From assembly GCA_018376135.1 (NCBI GenBank), contig JAHABX010000005.1, forward strand, positions 66,725 to 130,724: a stretch of DNA of 64,000 nt. Direction: 5' to 3'. Within the stretch, counting starts at the first letter, position 1. Every line of letters begins with the position of its first letter. Shown here piece by piece: positions 25,081 to 33,047 of this stretch. Made by a program: the position numbers and the translations under genes. The DNA comes from Clostridiales bacterium. Its GTDB lineage: Bacteria > Bacillota > Clostridia > Lachnospirales > Lachnospiraceae. Below the pieces are notes generated by a model. That model made no database searches, was not told where the DNA came from, and was given only the letters and a program-made list of their open reading frames with translations.

Positions 25081-26145
25081 ATGTGTTTGTTTGAAATAAG
25101 TAAGTATAGAAAAGAATTGATGGGAATAGCTGCCGCTTGGGTTTTTTTGCGTCATTTTGGTCGTCCAATTTTTGAGGGCATATGGATTCTGGGAAAAGTT
25201 GAGTGGTATACTTATACTACCGGTTTTTTGGGTGTTGAGATATTTATTTTTCTTTCTGGTATGGGGTTAGTATATGCAATTCATAAAGAGACTTTAAAAC
25301 AGTTCTATTTGAAAAGATTTTTTAGGGTCTATCCAACATTTTGGATATGGCTTACGGTATCTACATTAGTACGTGATGATGTATTATCTTTTAAAGAATA
25401 CTTATCTAGAATTACTTTTTATGCAAATTGGAAAGTGGATTTATTAGAGTATATGTGGTATGTTCCGGCTATTTTGATGCTTTATTTGTGGTTCCCATTC
25501 TATTATTCTATTTTCAGGAAACGAAAAAATTCGTTTGGTTTTACTGCTGTTACATTATGTATATACTTTTTACTTAAAGGATTTTTTTATTATGAAGTAC
25601 GGGAAGATCTGTTTTTGCTTTTAGATAGAATTCCTATTTTCTTAATAGGAGTTTTTGCAGGACACATGTGTGTTGAAAAAAAAGATCTTTTGGTAGAAAA
25701 ATGGAGTTTTTCTAAAATGCAAAAAATATTGAAATATTTGTGTTTGGGAATTGTGATTGCTATTAACTATAGATTAGTAGGTAAAGAACCAGGTGGATGG
25801 CTTCACAGTATACGGAATGCTACAAATACACTAACAGCACTTATTGTTTGCTTGGGAAGCATAAAACTATTTGATAAGATTTCTTTGAATAAACAGATAG
25901 ATTTTATTCGTAGAGGATTTGTTTTTCTCGGTACACTCTCATTAGAGTTCTATCTGACACATGAATTGATTTCTTTTAAAATACAGAGTTATGATCTTTT
26001 TAAGTTGCCATGGTATAGAGTGAACACAATATTAGAGGTTGGAAGTTGTTTTATCATATCCTTGATTGGTGCTTGGGCTTTATCTGTTCTTGTAAAAGTT
26101 TTTATGCACTTCTTGACAAAACTACCCAAATTTCATATTCTATAG
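25081..26145 (+). CDS. Acyltransferase family 3 (OafA/NolL-type membrane O-acetyltransferase)
   Basis: The 354-residue integral membrane protein has about ten helices. Family landmarks are an early histidine-containing FLRHFGRP, the segment GFLGVEIFIFLSGMGLVYAIHK (about residues 47-68), KRFFRVYPTFWIW and a late EFYLTHEL (about 300-307). These enzymes move acetyl or succinyl groups onto surface polysaccharides, peptidoglycan or lipids. The gene is the most AT-rich in the neighbourhood and sits in the slot between ispF and cysE where B. subtilis carries gltX. The cysE promoter lies inside its last codons. It has no obvious terminator. Confidence 0.88.
   Translation: MCLFEISKYRKELMGIAAAWVFLRHFGRPIFEGIWILGKVEWYTYTTGFLGVEIFIFLSGMGLVYAIHKETLKQFYLKRFFRVYPTFWIWLTVSTLVRDDVLSFKEYLSRITFYANWKVDLLEYMWYVPAILMLYLWFPFYYSIFRKRKNSFGFTAVTLCIYFLLKGFFYYEVREDLFLLLDRIPIFLIGVFAGHMCVEKKDLLVEKWSFSKMQKILKYLCLGIVIAINYRLVGKEPGGWLHSIRNATNTLTALIVCLGSIKLFDKISLNKQIDFIRRGFVFLGTLSLEFYLTHELISFKIQSYDLFKLPWYRVNTILEVGSCFIISLIGAWALSVLVKVFMHFLTKLPKFHIL
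26113..26141 (+). promoter_or_regulatory. Promoter of the cysE-cysS operon
   Basis: TTGACA (26113-26118), 17 bases, TATTCT (26136-26141), located in the 3' end of the acyltransferase coding sequence. Transcription should start near 26148. Confidence 0.7.
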
Positions 26146-26147
26146 AA

Positions 26148-26392
26148 GAATAGTCAAATGCAGAGAACGGATAGAGTAATTTTCTACGCACCATCAGAGA
26201 GGAACCGTCATCGGCTGTAAGCGGTTCCGGGCAGCAGAAAATGAAAGTGCATCCGGGAGCAGACAGGAGGAAATCCAGTATTCCTGTACGGACACACACG
26301 TTACGTGTTTTGAGTGGAAAGCAATTGCTTTTCAGTAGAGTGGAACCACGGATGCCTTCGTCTCTATATGGAGATGAGGGCATTTATTTTTT
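26148..26392 (+). promoter_or_regulatory. T-box riboswitch (cysteine)
   Basis: The T-box core AGAGTGGAACCACGG lies at 26337-26351. The antiterminator can form from AGAG (26337-26340) with CTCT (26362-26365) plus ACG/CGT; both changes relative to the thrS leader are compensatory. The terminator is ATGCCTTCGTCTC (26352-26364) with GAGATGAGGGCAT (26371-26383), then a T-rich run. A Stem I arm GGAACCG/CGGTTCC is visible near 26201-26228, and the candidate specifier TGC (Cys) is at 26248-26250 followed by A. Its genes make cysteine and charge tRNA-Cys, in agreement. Confidence 0.9.
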
Positions 26393-26403
26393 GAGGAGTA
26401 ATT

Positions 26404-27069
26404 ATGGGACTGGTCAGTTATATCAGGGAAGAGATAGCAGTGATCCGGGAGCGTGACCCTGCAATCAAGTCAAATATGGAGGTCTTTCTTTATCCTACAT
26501 TTCATGCGATCCTGCGGTATCGGCTTGCACATAAGCTGTATGTAAAAAAACATTATTTCTGGGCGCGGTGGGTATCCCAGCGGGCTGCCAGAAAGACCGG
26601 GATTGAGATTCATCCGGGAGCAACCATAGGAAAAGGGCTGTTCATCGATCATGGAACGGGAGTCATCATCGGAGAGACGGCGGTTCTTGGGGATAATGTA
26701 ACTCTTTATCAGGGAGTGACTCTTGGAGGAACCGGAAAGGAGAAAGGCAAGCGTCATCCTACGTTGGAGGATAACGTGATGGTCAGTGCCGGGGCAAAGA
26801 TACTGGGATCCTTTACCATTGGAGAGAATTCCAAGATAGGAGCCGGAAGTGTGGTACTTGGTCCGGTGCCTGCCAACTGTACCGTGGTGGGCGTCCCCGG
26901 GAGAATCGTGAAGAAGGATAATATCCGGATTCCGAGGAATGATCTGGATCAGGTCAACCTGCCTGACCCGGTGCTGGATGCAATTTCAGAGCTGCAGAGT
27001 GAAAATAAAAAATTACAGGAAGAATTGGAAATACTGAAACAGAGAGTAGAAGGAGGAAATGAAAAATGA
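26404..27069 (+). CDS. cysE: Serine O-acetyltransferase
   Basis: The 221-residue left-handed beta-helix enzyme has an N-terminal helical part (IREEIAVIRERDPAIKSN), the hexapeptide repeats (GIEIHPGATIGKGLFIDHG, GVTLGGTGKEKGKRHP) and a C-terminal coiled extension (SELQSENKKLQEELEILKQR). It acetylates serine with acetyl-CoA, the first step of cysteine synthesis; the histidines in IHPGA and IDHG are the conserved active-site region. It is controlled by the cysteine T-box. GAGGAG precedes the ATG, and the cysS start overlaps its stop (ATGA). Confidence 0.95.
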   Translation: MGLVSYIREEIAVIRERDPAIKSNMEVFLYPTFHAILRYRLAHKLYVKKHYFWARWVSQRAARKTGIEIHPGATIGKGLFIDHGTGVIIGETAVLGDNVTLYQGVTLGGTGKEKGKRHPTLEDNVMVSAGAKILGSFTIGENSKIGAGSVVLGPVPANCTVVGVPGRIVKKDNIRIPRNDLDQVNLPDPVLDAISELQSENKKLQEELEILKQRVEGGNEK

Positions 27070-28475
27070 TTCGTATTTACAACACATTATCCAAGAAAAA
27101 AGAAGAGTTTATCCCGTTGGAAGAGGGAAAGGTCCGTATGTATGTGTGCGGTCCTACCGTTTATAATTTTATTCATATTGGAAATGCCAGACCGATGATC
27201 GTTTTTGATACGGTGCGCCGCTACATGGAGCATAAGGGTTATGAGGTGAATTTTGTATCCAATTTTACAGATGTGGATGACAAGATCATCAAAAAAGCAA
27301 ATGAAGAGGGTGTGAGTGCAGAGGAGATCTCTCAGAGATACATTGCAGAGTGCAAAAAGGACATGGAAGGCATGAACATTAAGCCGGCAACAACCCATCC
27401 TCTTGCAACCCAGGAGATTGACGGAATGATCGATATGATCTCCACCTTGATTGAAAAGGGATATGCCTATGCAGTGAACGGTACAGTCTATTTCCGCACC
27501 CGCCGGTTCAGTGAATATGGAAAGCTGTCTCACAAGAATCTGGACGATCTGCAGGCAGGCAATCGTTCTCTTCTGGTATCCGGTGAGGACGAGAAGGAAG
27601 ATCCGCTGGATTTTGTACTCTGGAAGCCGAAGAAGGAAGGAGAGCCTTATTGGGTATCTCCATGGGGCAATGGACGGCCGGGCTGGCATATTGAGTGTTC
27701 CGTTATGTCCAGAAAATATCTGGGAGAGCAGATCGATATTCATGGAGGCGGAGAGGATCTGGTATTTCCTCATCATGAAAACGAGATCGCTCAGAGTGAG
27801 GCATGCTGCGGAAAGGTATTTTCCAGATACTGGATGCACAATGCATTTTTAAATATTGATAACCGGAAGATGTCCAAATCTCTTGGGAATTTCTTCACGG
27901 TCCGTGAGATCAGTGAGAAATATGATCTTCAGGTGCTGCGTTTCTTCATGTTGAATGCTCATTACCGCAGTCCGCTGAACTTCAGTGCGGATCTGATGGA
28001 GTCCTCCAAGAATGCGCTGGAGCGTATCCAGACGGCTGTTGACAATCTGAAATTTGTGGCAGAGCATGCAGCTGTATCAGAAATGACTGCGGAAGAAGCG
28101 GCAAAGGCTGAGGAAGCGAAGAAATACGAAGTGAATTTTGACGAAGCCATGGATGACGACTTTAATACCGCAGATGCCATTGCGGCTGTGTTTGATCTTG
28201 TAAAGTATGCCAATACCCAGGCGGCGGAAGGCAGCAGCAGGGCGTTTGCAGACGCGCTGAGGGAGATGATTCAGGGACTCTGCGATATTCTCGGAATCAT
28301 TACAGAGAAGAAGGAAGAGCTTCTGGACACAGATATTGAGAACCTGATCGCAGAACGTCAGGCAGCAAGAAAAGCAAAGGATTTTGCAAGAGCAGATGAG
28401 ATCCGCGGACTTCTGCTGGAGAAAGGGATCATTCTTGAGGATACCCGTGAAGGAGTAAAATGGAAGAGAGCATAA
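27066..28475 (+). CDS. cysS: Cysteinyl-tRNA synthetase
   Basis: The 469-residue class I synthetase has CGPTVYNFIHIGNARP (zinc Cys and HIGH-like HIGN, about residues 28-43), GWHIECSVM and HHENEIAQSEA (further zinc ligands), and KMSKSLGNFF (about 270-279). A DALR helical domain follows, then a C-terminal tail. It charges tRNA-Cys. It is in the T-box-controlled operon with cysE, a pairing conserved in Firmicutes. The next gene starts within its 3' end. Confidence 0.98.
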   Translation: MIRIYNTLSKKKEEFIPLEEGKVRMYVCGPTVYNFIHIGNARPMIVFDTVRRYMEHKGYEVNFVSNFTDVDDKIIKKANEEGVSAEEISQRYIAECKKDMEGMNIKPATTHPLATQEIDGMIDMISTLIEKGYAYAVNGTVYFRTRRFSEYGKLSHKNLDDLQAGNRSLLVSGEDEKEDPLDFVLWKPKKEGEPYWVSPWGNGRPGWHIECSVMSRKYLGEQIDIHGGGEDLVFPHHENEIAQSEACCGKVFSRYWMHNAFLNIDNRKMSKSLGNFFTVREISEKYDLQVLRFFMLNAHYRSPLNFSADLMESSKNALERIQTAVDNLKFVAEHAAVSEMTAEEAAKAEEAKKYEVNFDEAMDDDFNTADAIAAVFDLVKYANTQAAEGSSRAFADALREMIQGLCDILGIITEKKEELLDTDIENLIAERQAARKAKDFARADEIRGLLLEKGIILEDTREGVKWKRA

Positions 28476-28891
28476 AATATCTGAAGGAACAGTTTGGGCT
28501 TCCGGATGTGGACATCCGGACCTATTCTCCCCTTGTGCTGGCTTACATTGGAGACGGCATCTATGAGCTGATCGTCCGGACCATTCTGGTGGGGAAGGGT
28601 AACTGTCAGGCAAATACGCTTCACAAGAAAGCCAGCAGCCATGTAAAAGCGTCAGCGCAGGCGGAGATGATTCTTTCCCTGCAGGTAGATCTGACCGAGG
28701 AAGAGATGCAGGTCTACAAGCGCGGACGCAATGCCAAGACGGTCAGCATGGCGAAGCATGCAACCATGCATGATTACCGGCATGCAACCGGATTTGAAGC
28801 GCTGATGGGGTATCTGTACCTGACGGGACAGATGGAACGGATGATAGATCTGGTAAAAACGGGGATGGAGAGAACAGGAGGATTGCCGTGA
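28460..28891 (+). CDS. mrnC: Mini-ribonuclease III
   Basis: The 143-residue protein is an RNase III catalytic domain without the double-stranded RNA-binding domain. The signature YSPLVLAYIGDGIYELIVRT (about residues 21-40) contains the metal-binding Asp, and FEALMGYLYLTGQ (about 113-125) contains the second acidic site. It matures the ends of 23S rRNA in B. subtilis together with ribosomal protein L3. It overlaps cysS by 16 bp and is followed by rlmB with a 4-bp overlap, the conserved Firmicutes order. Confidence 0.95.
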   Translation: MEESIKYLKEQFGLPDVDIRTYSPLVLAYIGDGIYELIVRTILVGKGNCQANTLHKKASSHVKASAQAEMILSLQVDLTEEEMQVYKRGRNAKTVSMAKHATMHDYRHATGFEALMGYLYLTGQMERMIDLVKTGMERTGGLP

Positions 28892-29628
28892 GATATGAAG
28901 AACTGACCATAGAAGGCCGTAATGCAGTCATGGAAGCATTGAAAGCCGGAAAGACCATAGACAAGCTGTTTGTTCTGAAGGGCTGTCAGGATGGTCCGGT
29001 AAACAGCATTCTGCGGGAAGCCAGAAAGCATGATACTATTGTCAGCTACGTGGCGAAGGAACGACTGGATCAGCTTTCTGAGACCGGAAAGCATCAGGGT
29101 GTGATCGCCTATGCCGCCGCATATGAATATGCGGAAGTAGAGGATATTCTGAAGCTGGCAGAGGAGAAGGGAGAGCCTCCGTTTGTTTTTCTGCTGGATA
29201 ATATTGAGGATCCCCATAATCTGGGAGCGATCATCCGTACTGCGAATCTGGCAGGTGCACATGGTGTGATCATTCCCAAGCGCCGTGCGGTGGGACTGAC
29301 GGCAACCGTTGCAAAGACATCTGCAGGAGCACTGAATTACACTCCGGTGGCAAAGGTGACGAATCTGGGAGCGACGATTGAGGAGCTGAAGGAAAAGGGA
29401 CTGTGGTTTGTCTGTGCAGATATGGGCGGTACGACCATGTATGATCTGAATCTGAAAGGTCCGATCGGACTGGTAGTCGGTAATGAAGGGGAAGGTGTCA
29501 GCCGTCTGGTAAGGGAAAAATGTGATTATATTGCATCGATTCCGATGAAGGGAGATATTGATTCCCTGAATGCCTCCGTGGCGGCAGGCGTGCTTGCCTA
29601 CGAGATCGTGAGACAGAGGATGTGCTGA
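28888..29628 (+). CDS. rlmB: 23S rRNA 2'-O-ribose methyltransferase (G2251 type)
   Basis: The 246-residue SpoU-family enzyme has an N-terminal substrate-binding domain (ELTIEGRNAVMEALKAGK) and a knotted SPOUT domain with DNIEDPHNLGAIIRTANLAGAHG (about residues 107-129), VVGNEGEGVSRLVREKCD (about 193-210) and IPMKGDIDSLNASVAAGVLAYE. It methylates a guanosine of the 23S rRNA peptidyl-transferase region with S-adenosylmethionine. The start is GTG, overlapping the mrnC stop. Confidence 0.95.
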   Translation: MRYEELTIEGRNAVMEALKAGKTIDKLFVLKGCQDGPVNSILREARKHDTIVSYVAKERLDQLSETGKHQGVIAYAAAYEYAEVEDILKLAEEKGEPPFVFLLDNIEDPHNLGAIIRTANLAGAHGVIIPKRRAVGLTATVAKTSAGALNYTPVAKVTNLGATIEELKEKGLWFVCADMGGTTMYDLNLKGPIGLVVGNEGEGVSRLVREKCDYIASIPMKGDIDSLNASVAAGVLAYEIVRQRMC

Positions 29629-29629
29629 T

Positions 29630-30208
29630 TTGAGTGGAAACGAGCAGTATCAGAAGCTGACGGATGAAGAGCTGGTGCGTCGTCTGAAAAGCGGTGAGAC
29701 CGATGTGATGGAATATCTGCTGGATAAGTATAAGCCGCTTGTGAAACGACAGGCGCGCACCATGTATCTGATCGGCGGAGAGAATGATGACCTGATACAG
29801 GAGGGTATGATCGGGCTGTTTAAGGCAGTGAGCAGCTATCGCCCGGAGGAGGGAGCCTTCTTCGCATTCGCAGAGCTGTGCGTTACGCGGCAGATGTATA
29901 CAGCGGTACAGGCGTCGAACCGGATGAAGCATGCGCCCTTGAATTCCTATGTTTCGCTGGATGAAGAGCCGCAGATCCTCACAGAGCAGAATCCGGAGAA
30001 TCTGATCATCGACCGGGAAAATCTGGAGAAACGGTATGAACAGATCCACAGACGACTGACTGATATGGAGAAAGAGGTTCTGGAACTGTATCTGGAGGGT
30101 AAGACCTATGAGCAGATTGCCGGGATGATCGGAAAGAATGAGAAGGCTGTCGATAACACGATCCAGCGTCTGAAAAAAAAGTTGGATAAAGATGAAAAAA
30201 GGTGTTGA
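29630..30208 (+). CDS. sigH: RNA polymerase sigma factor, SigH type
   Basis: The 192-residue sigma-70 family protein has region 2 at about residues 30-95 (LDKYKPLVKRQARTMYL, DDLIQEGMIGLFKAVSSY) and region 4 at about 130-185 (RLTDMEKEVLELYLEGKTYEQIAGMIG). The position after rlmB matches sigH in B. subtilis, where it directs early stationary-phase and sporulation genes. The start is TTG, directly after the rlmB stop. The yacP gene that usually separates rlmB and sigH is missing. Confidence 0.88.
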   Translation: MSGNEQYQKLTDEELVRRLKSGETDVMEYLLDKYKPLVKRQARTMYLIGGENDDLIQEGMIGLFKAVSSYRPEEGAFFAFAELCVTRQMYTAVQASNRMKHAPLNSYVSLDEEPQILTEQNPENLIIDRENLEKRYEQIHRRLTDMEKEVLELYLEGKTYEQIAGMIGKNEKAVDNTIQRLKKKLDKDEKRC

Positions 30209-30236
30209 CACCAGATGGTGGCTATGCTATTATAAT
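30205..30236 (+). promoter_or_regulatory. Promoter of tRNA-Thr
   Basis: TTGACA (30205-30210), 17 bases, TATTAT (30228-30233; TATAAT at 30231-30236 is the alternative). It shares TTGACA-17-TATTAT with the tRNA-Val promoter. The -35 overlaps the sigH stop codon. Confidence 0.75.
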
Positions 30237-30264
30237 CAGGTCGCGAGCGAGAGCGACACGATAA

Positions 30265-30337
30265 GCTGCTGTGGCTCAGTCGGTAGAGCGTCGCATTGGT
30301 AGTGCGGAGGTCACGGGTCCGATTCCCGTCAGCAGCT
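30265..30337 (+). tRNA. tRNA-Thr(GGU)
   Basis: A 73-base cloverleaf. The acceptor GCTGCTG pairs with CAGCAGC, discriminator T. The anticodon stem TCGCA/TGCGG encloses the loop TTGGTAG, so positions 34-36 read GGT. The T-arm is ACGGG-TCCGATT-CCCGT. It reads ACC/ACU codons and therefore fits the ACC specifier proposed for the thrS T-box. CCA is not encoded. Confidence 0.93.
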
Positions 30338-30341
30338 TTTT

Positions 30342-30373
30342 GAGCGGAGATTCGATAGAATTTCCGCTTTTTT
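30342..30373 (+). terminator. Terminator of tRNA-Thr
   Basis: An AGCGGA...TCCGCT stem, followed by TTTTTT, immediately after the tRNA and before the flippase gene. Confidence 0.7.
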
Positions 30374-30406
30374 CGTATATGGAGAATCGGAAAAGGAAAG
30401 GGAAAT

Positions 30407-31858
30407 ATGAAGGGATTGATAAAAAAAGGAATTTGTACATTCCAGGGACTGTCTGTTCAGGTAAAGGCATCTATGGCATTTATGATTGTTAATTTTATGC
30501 AGAAGGGAATGTCTTTTTTGACGGCACCTATATTTACTCGGTTGTTAACGACAGAAGAATATGGTGTTATTACAATTTATTCCTCATGGTTGGATGTGAT
30601 TGGAATCTTTGCCATGTTTGGTCTTTATAATAATGTATATTGCAGAGGTATTTTAGAGTTTAAAGAAGATAAAAAGAAGTTTACATTTTCTTTGTTGTCT
30701 CTTTCTAATCTGATTACGTTGGGGGTATTTGTGCTTGTTTGGGGAGTAAATAAATACCTTTTTACATTTTTAGACGTTCCGGATATTTTAATATTATTTA
30801 TGTTTTTTACTTTTTTACTGGAACCTGCTTTTGAGTTCTGGAAGACAGATCAGAGATTTGCTTACAAGTATAAGCTGTTGTGCTTTTTTATGATTCTGAT
30901 TATGGTATTTGCACCGGCTGTGTCTATTGCAGGCATTTTTTTGTTCCCGGAATACAAAGTAGAAGCCCGTATTATAGGTGCACAGGTTATTACTTTATTG
31001 CTTAGCGGAGGATGCTATGTATATGAGGTGATGCAGTCCGGAGGGCGTCCTAAGGCAGAGTATTGGAAATATGCGATTGCATATAATCTTCCTCTTATTC
31101 CATATTTTCTGTCCAGTTACGTTTTGAGCAGCAGTGACCGTTTGATGATAGGATATTTTTGGGGAGAGGATAAAGCCGGAATATACGGAATTGCATATAC
31201 GATGTCAGCAGTTGCCAATATCGTCTGGTCATCTGTCAATGCAACCTTAGTGCCAACCATTTATAAAAGATGTGATGAGGGAAGAAGAGACACACTTTCA
31301 CGACTGATTGTTCCAATTGTTGCAGGATATGGGGCAGTATGTGGATTGATTATACTATTATCTCCAGAAATTATACGTTTTCTTGCACCGGCAAGTTATG
31401 GAGAAGGAATGTATATCATACCTGTCATTGTTGGCGGTGTGTTTTATATGTCTATATTCAGTATTTTTTCTAATATTGTATATTATGAAAAGAAGCCGCA
31501 GTTTGTTATGGGGGCAGGAGTTGCGGCAGCGATTGCAAATTTGATTTTGAATTTGATATTTATTCCTACTGTAGGATATTTGGCTGCAGGCTACACGACA
31601 TTGGCAGCATACCTGATACAGGTTGTATGGAGTTATGTTGCTGTGCGTAAAGTGACAGGGGAGTCTGTCTATGATATGAAAAAACTTGGAGTAATTGGGC
31701 TGATCGTTTTGGTTTTGGCAATTGGTGCTCCTGCTTTATATCCGTATACATGGGTTAGATGGGGATTATTGCTTATTATATGTGCGCTTTTGGTGACAAA
31801 ACGTAAACTTTTGCTGGAGGGAATTTTGAGTGAAAAACGTAAAGTGGATAACAGATAA
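30407..31858 (+). CDS. wzx: Wzx-type polysaccharide flippase
   Basis: The 483-residue MOP-superfamily transporter has about 12-14 membrane helices. Typical strings are the N-terminal FMQKGMSFLTAPIFTRLLTTEEYG (about residues 31-54), YNLPLIPYFLSSYVLSSSDRLMI (about 213-235) and the later GIYGIAYT. It would flip undecaprenyl-pyrophosphate-linked repeat units to the outer face. It is the first gene of a four-gene AT-rich cassette and has a ribosome binding site but no recognisable promoter after the tRNA-Thr terminator. The end overlaps the next gene by 29 bp. It could serve this cassette, the 9.5-18.1 kb operon, or both. Confidence 0.9.
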   Translation: MKGLIKKGICTFQGLSVQVKASMAFMIVNFMQKGMSFLTAPIFTRLLTTEEYGVITIYSSWLDVIGIFAMFGLYNNVYCRGILEFKEDKKKFTFSLLSLSNLITLGVFVLVWGVNKYLFTFLDVPDILILFMFFTFLLEPAFEFWKTDQRFAYKYKLLCFFMILIMVFAPAVSIAGIFLFPEYKVEARIIGAQVITLLLSGGCYVYEVMQSGGRPKAEYWKYAIAYNLPLIPYFLSSYVLSSSDRLMIGYFWGEDKAGIYGIAYTMSAVANIVWSSVNATLVPTIYKRCDEGRRDTLSRLIVPIVAGYGAVCGLIILLSPEIIRFLAPASYGEGMYIIPVIVGGVFYMSIFSIFSNIVYYEKKPQFVMGAGVAAAIANLILNLIFIPTVGYLAAGYTTLAAYLIQVVWSYVAVRKVTGESVYDMKKLGVIGLIVLVLAIGAPALYPYTWVRWGLLLIICALLVTKRKLLLEGILSEKRKVDNR

Positions 31859-33047
31859 GTTTTTGCACATTGCATATTTGACAGGAAGAGAATGGTCGGG
31901 CATCATAAATAAAAGAGAAAATCAATCAGGTGAAAAAAATATTCTGTTATTTTGCCAGAGTCAGACTATGGAAGAACATTTGCTGAATTATATGGAACAA
32001 TTGGAGGAGAACAAGAGGTATCTATTTTATCTTAGATTCGGAGAGGGATATGCAGATGGTAAGAGGCACAAGATAAAAGATACGTTATTTGATGGCAAAG
32101 ATGTAATAGCATTAGAGAGTACATGTCAGATGTATACAATGAAATGGGCATTGATCGTATGTCCTGATATGGATTATCCTTTCTGGATAAAGAGAGGAAC
32201 AATACCTGTTATATATATTGGACATGGTTCTGGTGGAATCAGTTATGATGGTGGCGAGCATTCATATGACTATAGCAATGCAAGCCTGGATGAAAAAGGC
32301 AGACCATTGTTTGATATTATGCTTGAACCAAATAAAGAAACTGCAAAGCTTATGGAGAAGGATAGTATATATGGAAAAATTATCCGTTCAGCGGGATATC
32401 GTTTTGCATATAAATTTCGGGATGCTGCCATGGATAAAGAAGCATATCAATATAGATTGGGTATTCCCAGTGGGAGAAAGGTGGTCAGCATATGGGGCTC
32501 CTGGAACAGGGACAGTTTGTTTCATGTGTTAGGAACAGAACTTTTCGAGGTGTGTAAGAAACTGAAAGAGGAAGGGTATGAATTTATTTTTTCTATACAT
32601 CCAAGAGAATATAGCAGATATGCAGAAGATGTTGAACCATTAGGAAAAATGGTAGAACAACAGCGAGAATCGGGATTTTTTGTACGTTCTCCAGGGGAAG
32701 ACTGGTTGCCTTATATGATGGCAAGTGATATGATTGTTGTAGATTATTCAGCAATGCTTTCGTTAGCTGTTTTGGCAGGAAAAAAGGTTGTTTTAAGTGA
32801 TTTTCCGGATGGGAGAATCTGGAAAAAGTCTATGTATTATGAGATAAAAAAGAAATTTCCCGTTATTGCCAAAGCGAAAGAACTTCCGGATGCTTTAGAG
32901 AAAATTGAACATACAGATAAGTATGATAAAGAAATTGCCCGTTTTCAGGAACAATTGTATGTGTCGAAAGGTGATTATAAAAAGTTCATTCAAAGCGTTA
33001 CATCAGAACTGGTAAACAGGAGTCAGAATCAGGAGAAGAAGGTATGA
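31830..33047 (+). CDS. CDP-glycerol/ribitol phosphotransferase-like protein (TagB/TagF family)
   Basis: The 405-residue protein starts at a GTG with GGAGGG upstream. The GT-B-like fold has YIGHGSGGISYDGG (about residues 129-142), VSIWGSWNRDSLFHVL, FSIHPREYSRY (about 252-262) and DMIVVDYSAMLSLAVLAGKKVVLSDF (about 297-322). The histidines in GHG and HPRE and the late SxxxSLAVL region are hallmarks of teichoic-acid polymerases and primases. They transfer polyol phosphate from CDP-glycerol or CDP-ribitol. It lacks the large N-terminal domain of TagF, so it may add single units. Paired with a TarI-like enzyme, ribitol phosphate or a related polyol is the likely substrate. Confidence 0.85.
   Translation: MKNVKWITDKFLHIAYLTGREWSGIINKRENQSGEKNILLFCQSQTMEEHLLNYMEQLEENKRYLFYLRFGEGYADGKRHKIKDTLFDGKDVIALESTCQMYTMKWALIVCPDMDYPFWIKRGTIPVIYIGHGSGGISYDGGEHSYDYSNASLDEKGRPLFDIMLEPNKETAKLMEKDSIYGKIIRSAGYRFAYKFRDAAMDKEAYQYRLGIPSGRKVVSIWGSWNRDSLFHVLGTELFEVCKKLKEEGYEFIFSIHPREYSRYAEDVEPLGKMVEQQRESGFFVRSPGEDWLPYMMASDMIVVDYSAMLSLAVLAGKKVVLSDFPDGRIWKKSMYYEIKKKFPVIAKAKELPDALEKIEHTDKYDKEIARFQEQLYVSKGDYKKFIQSVTSELVNRSQNQEKKV

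Noticed and set aside
30265..30337. Reading the tRNA as Pro(UGG)
   Set aside because: Counting the five-base anticodon stem TCGCA/TGCGG gives the loop TTGGTAG with U33 and A37 in place, so the anticodon is GGU (Thr). The UGG reading would put T at position 37.
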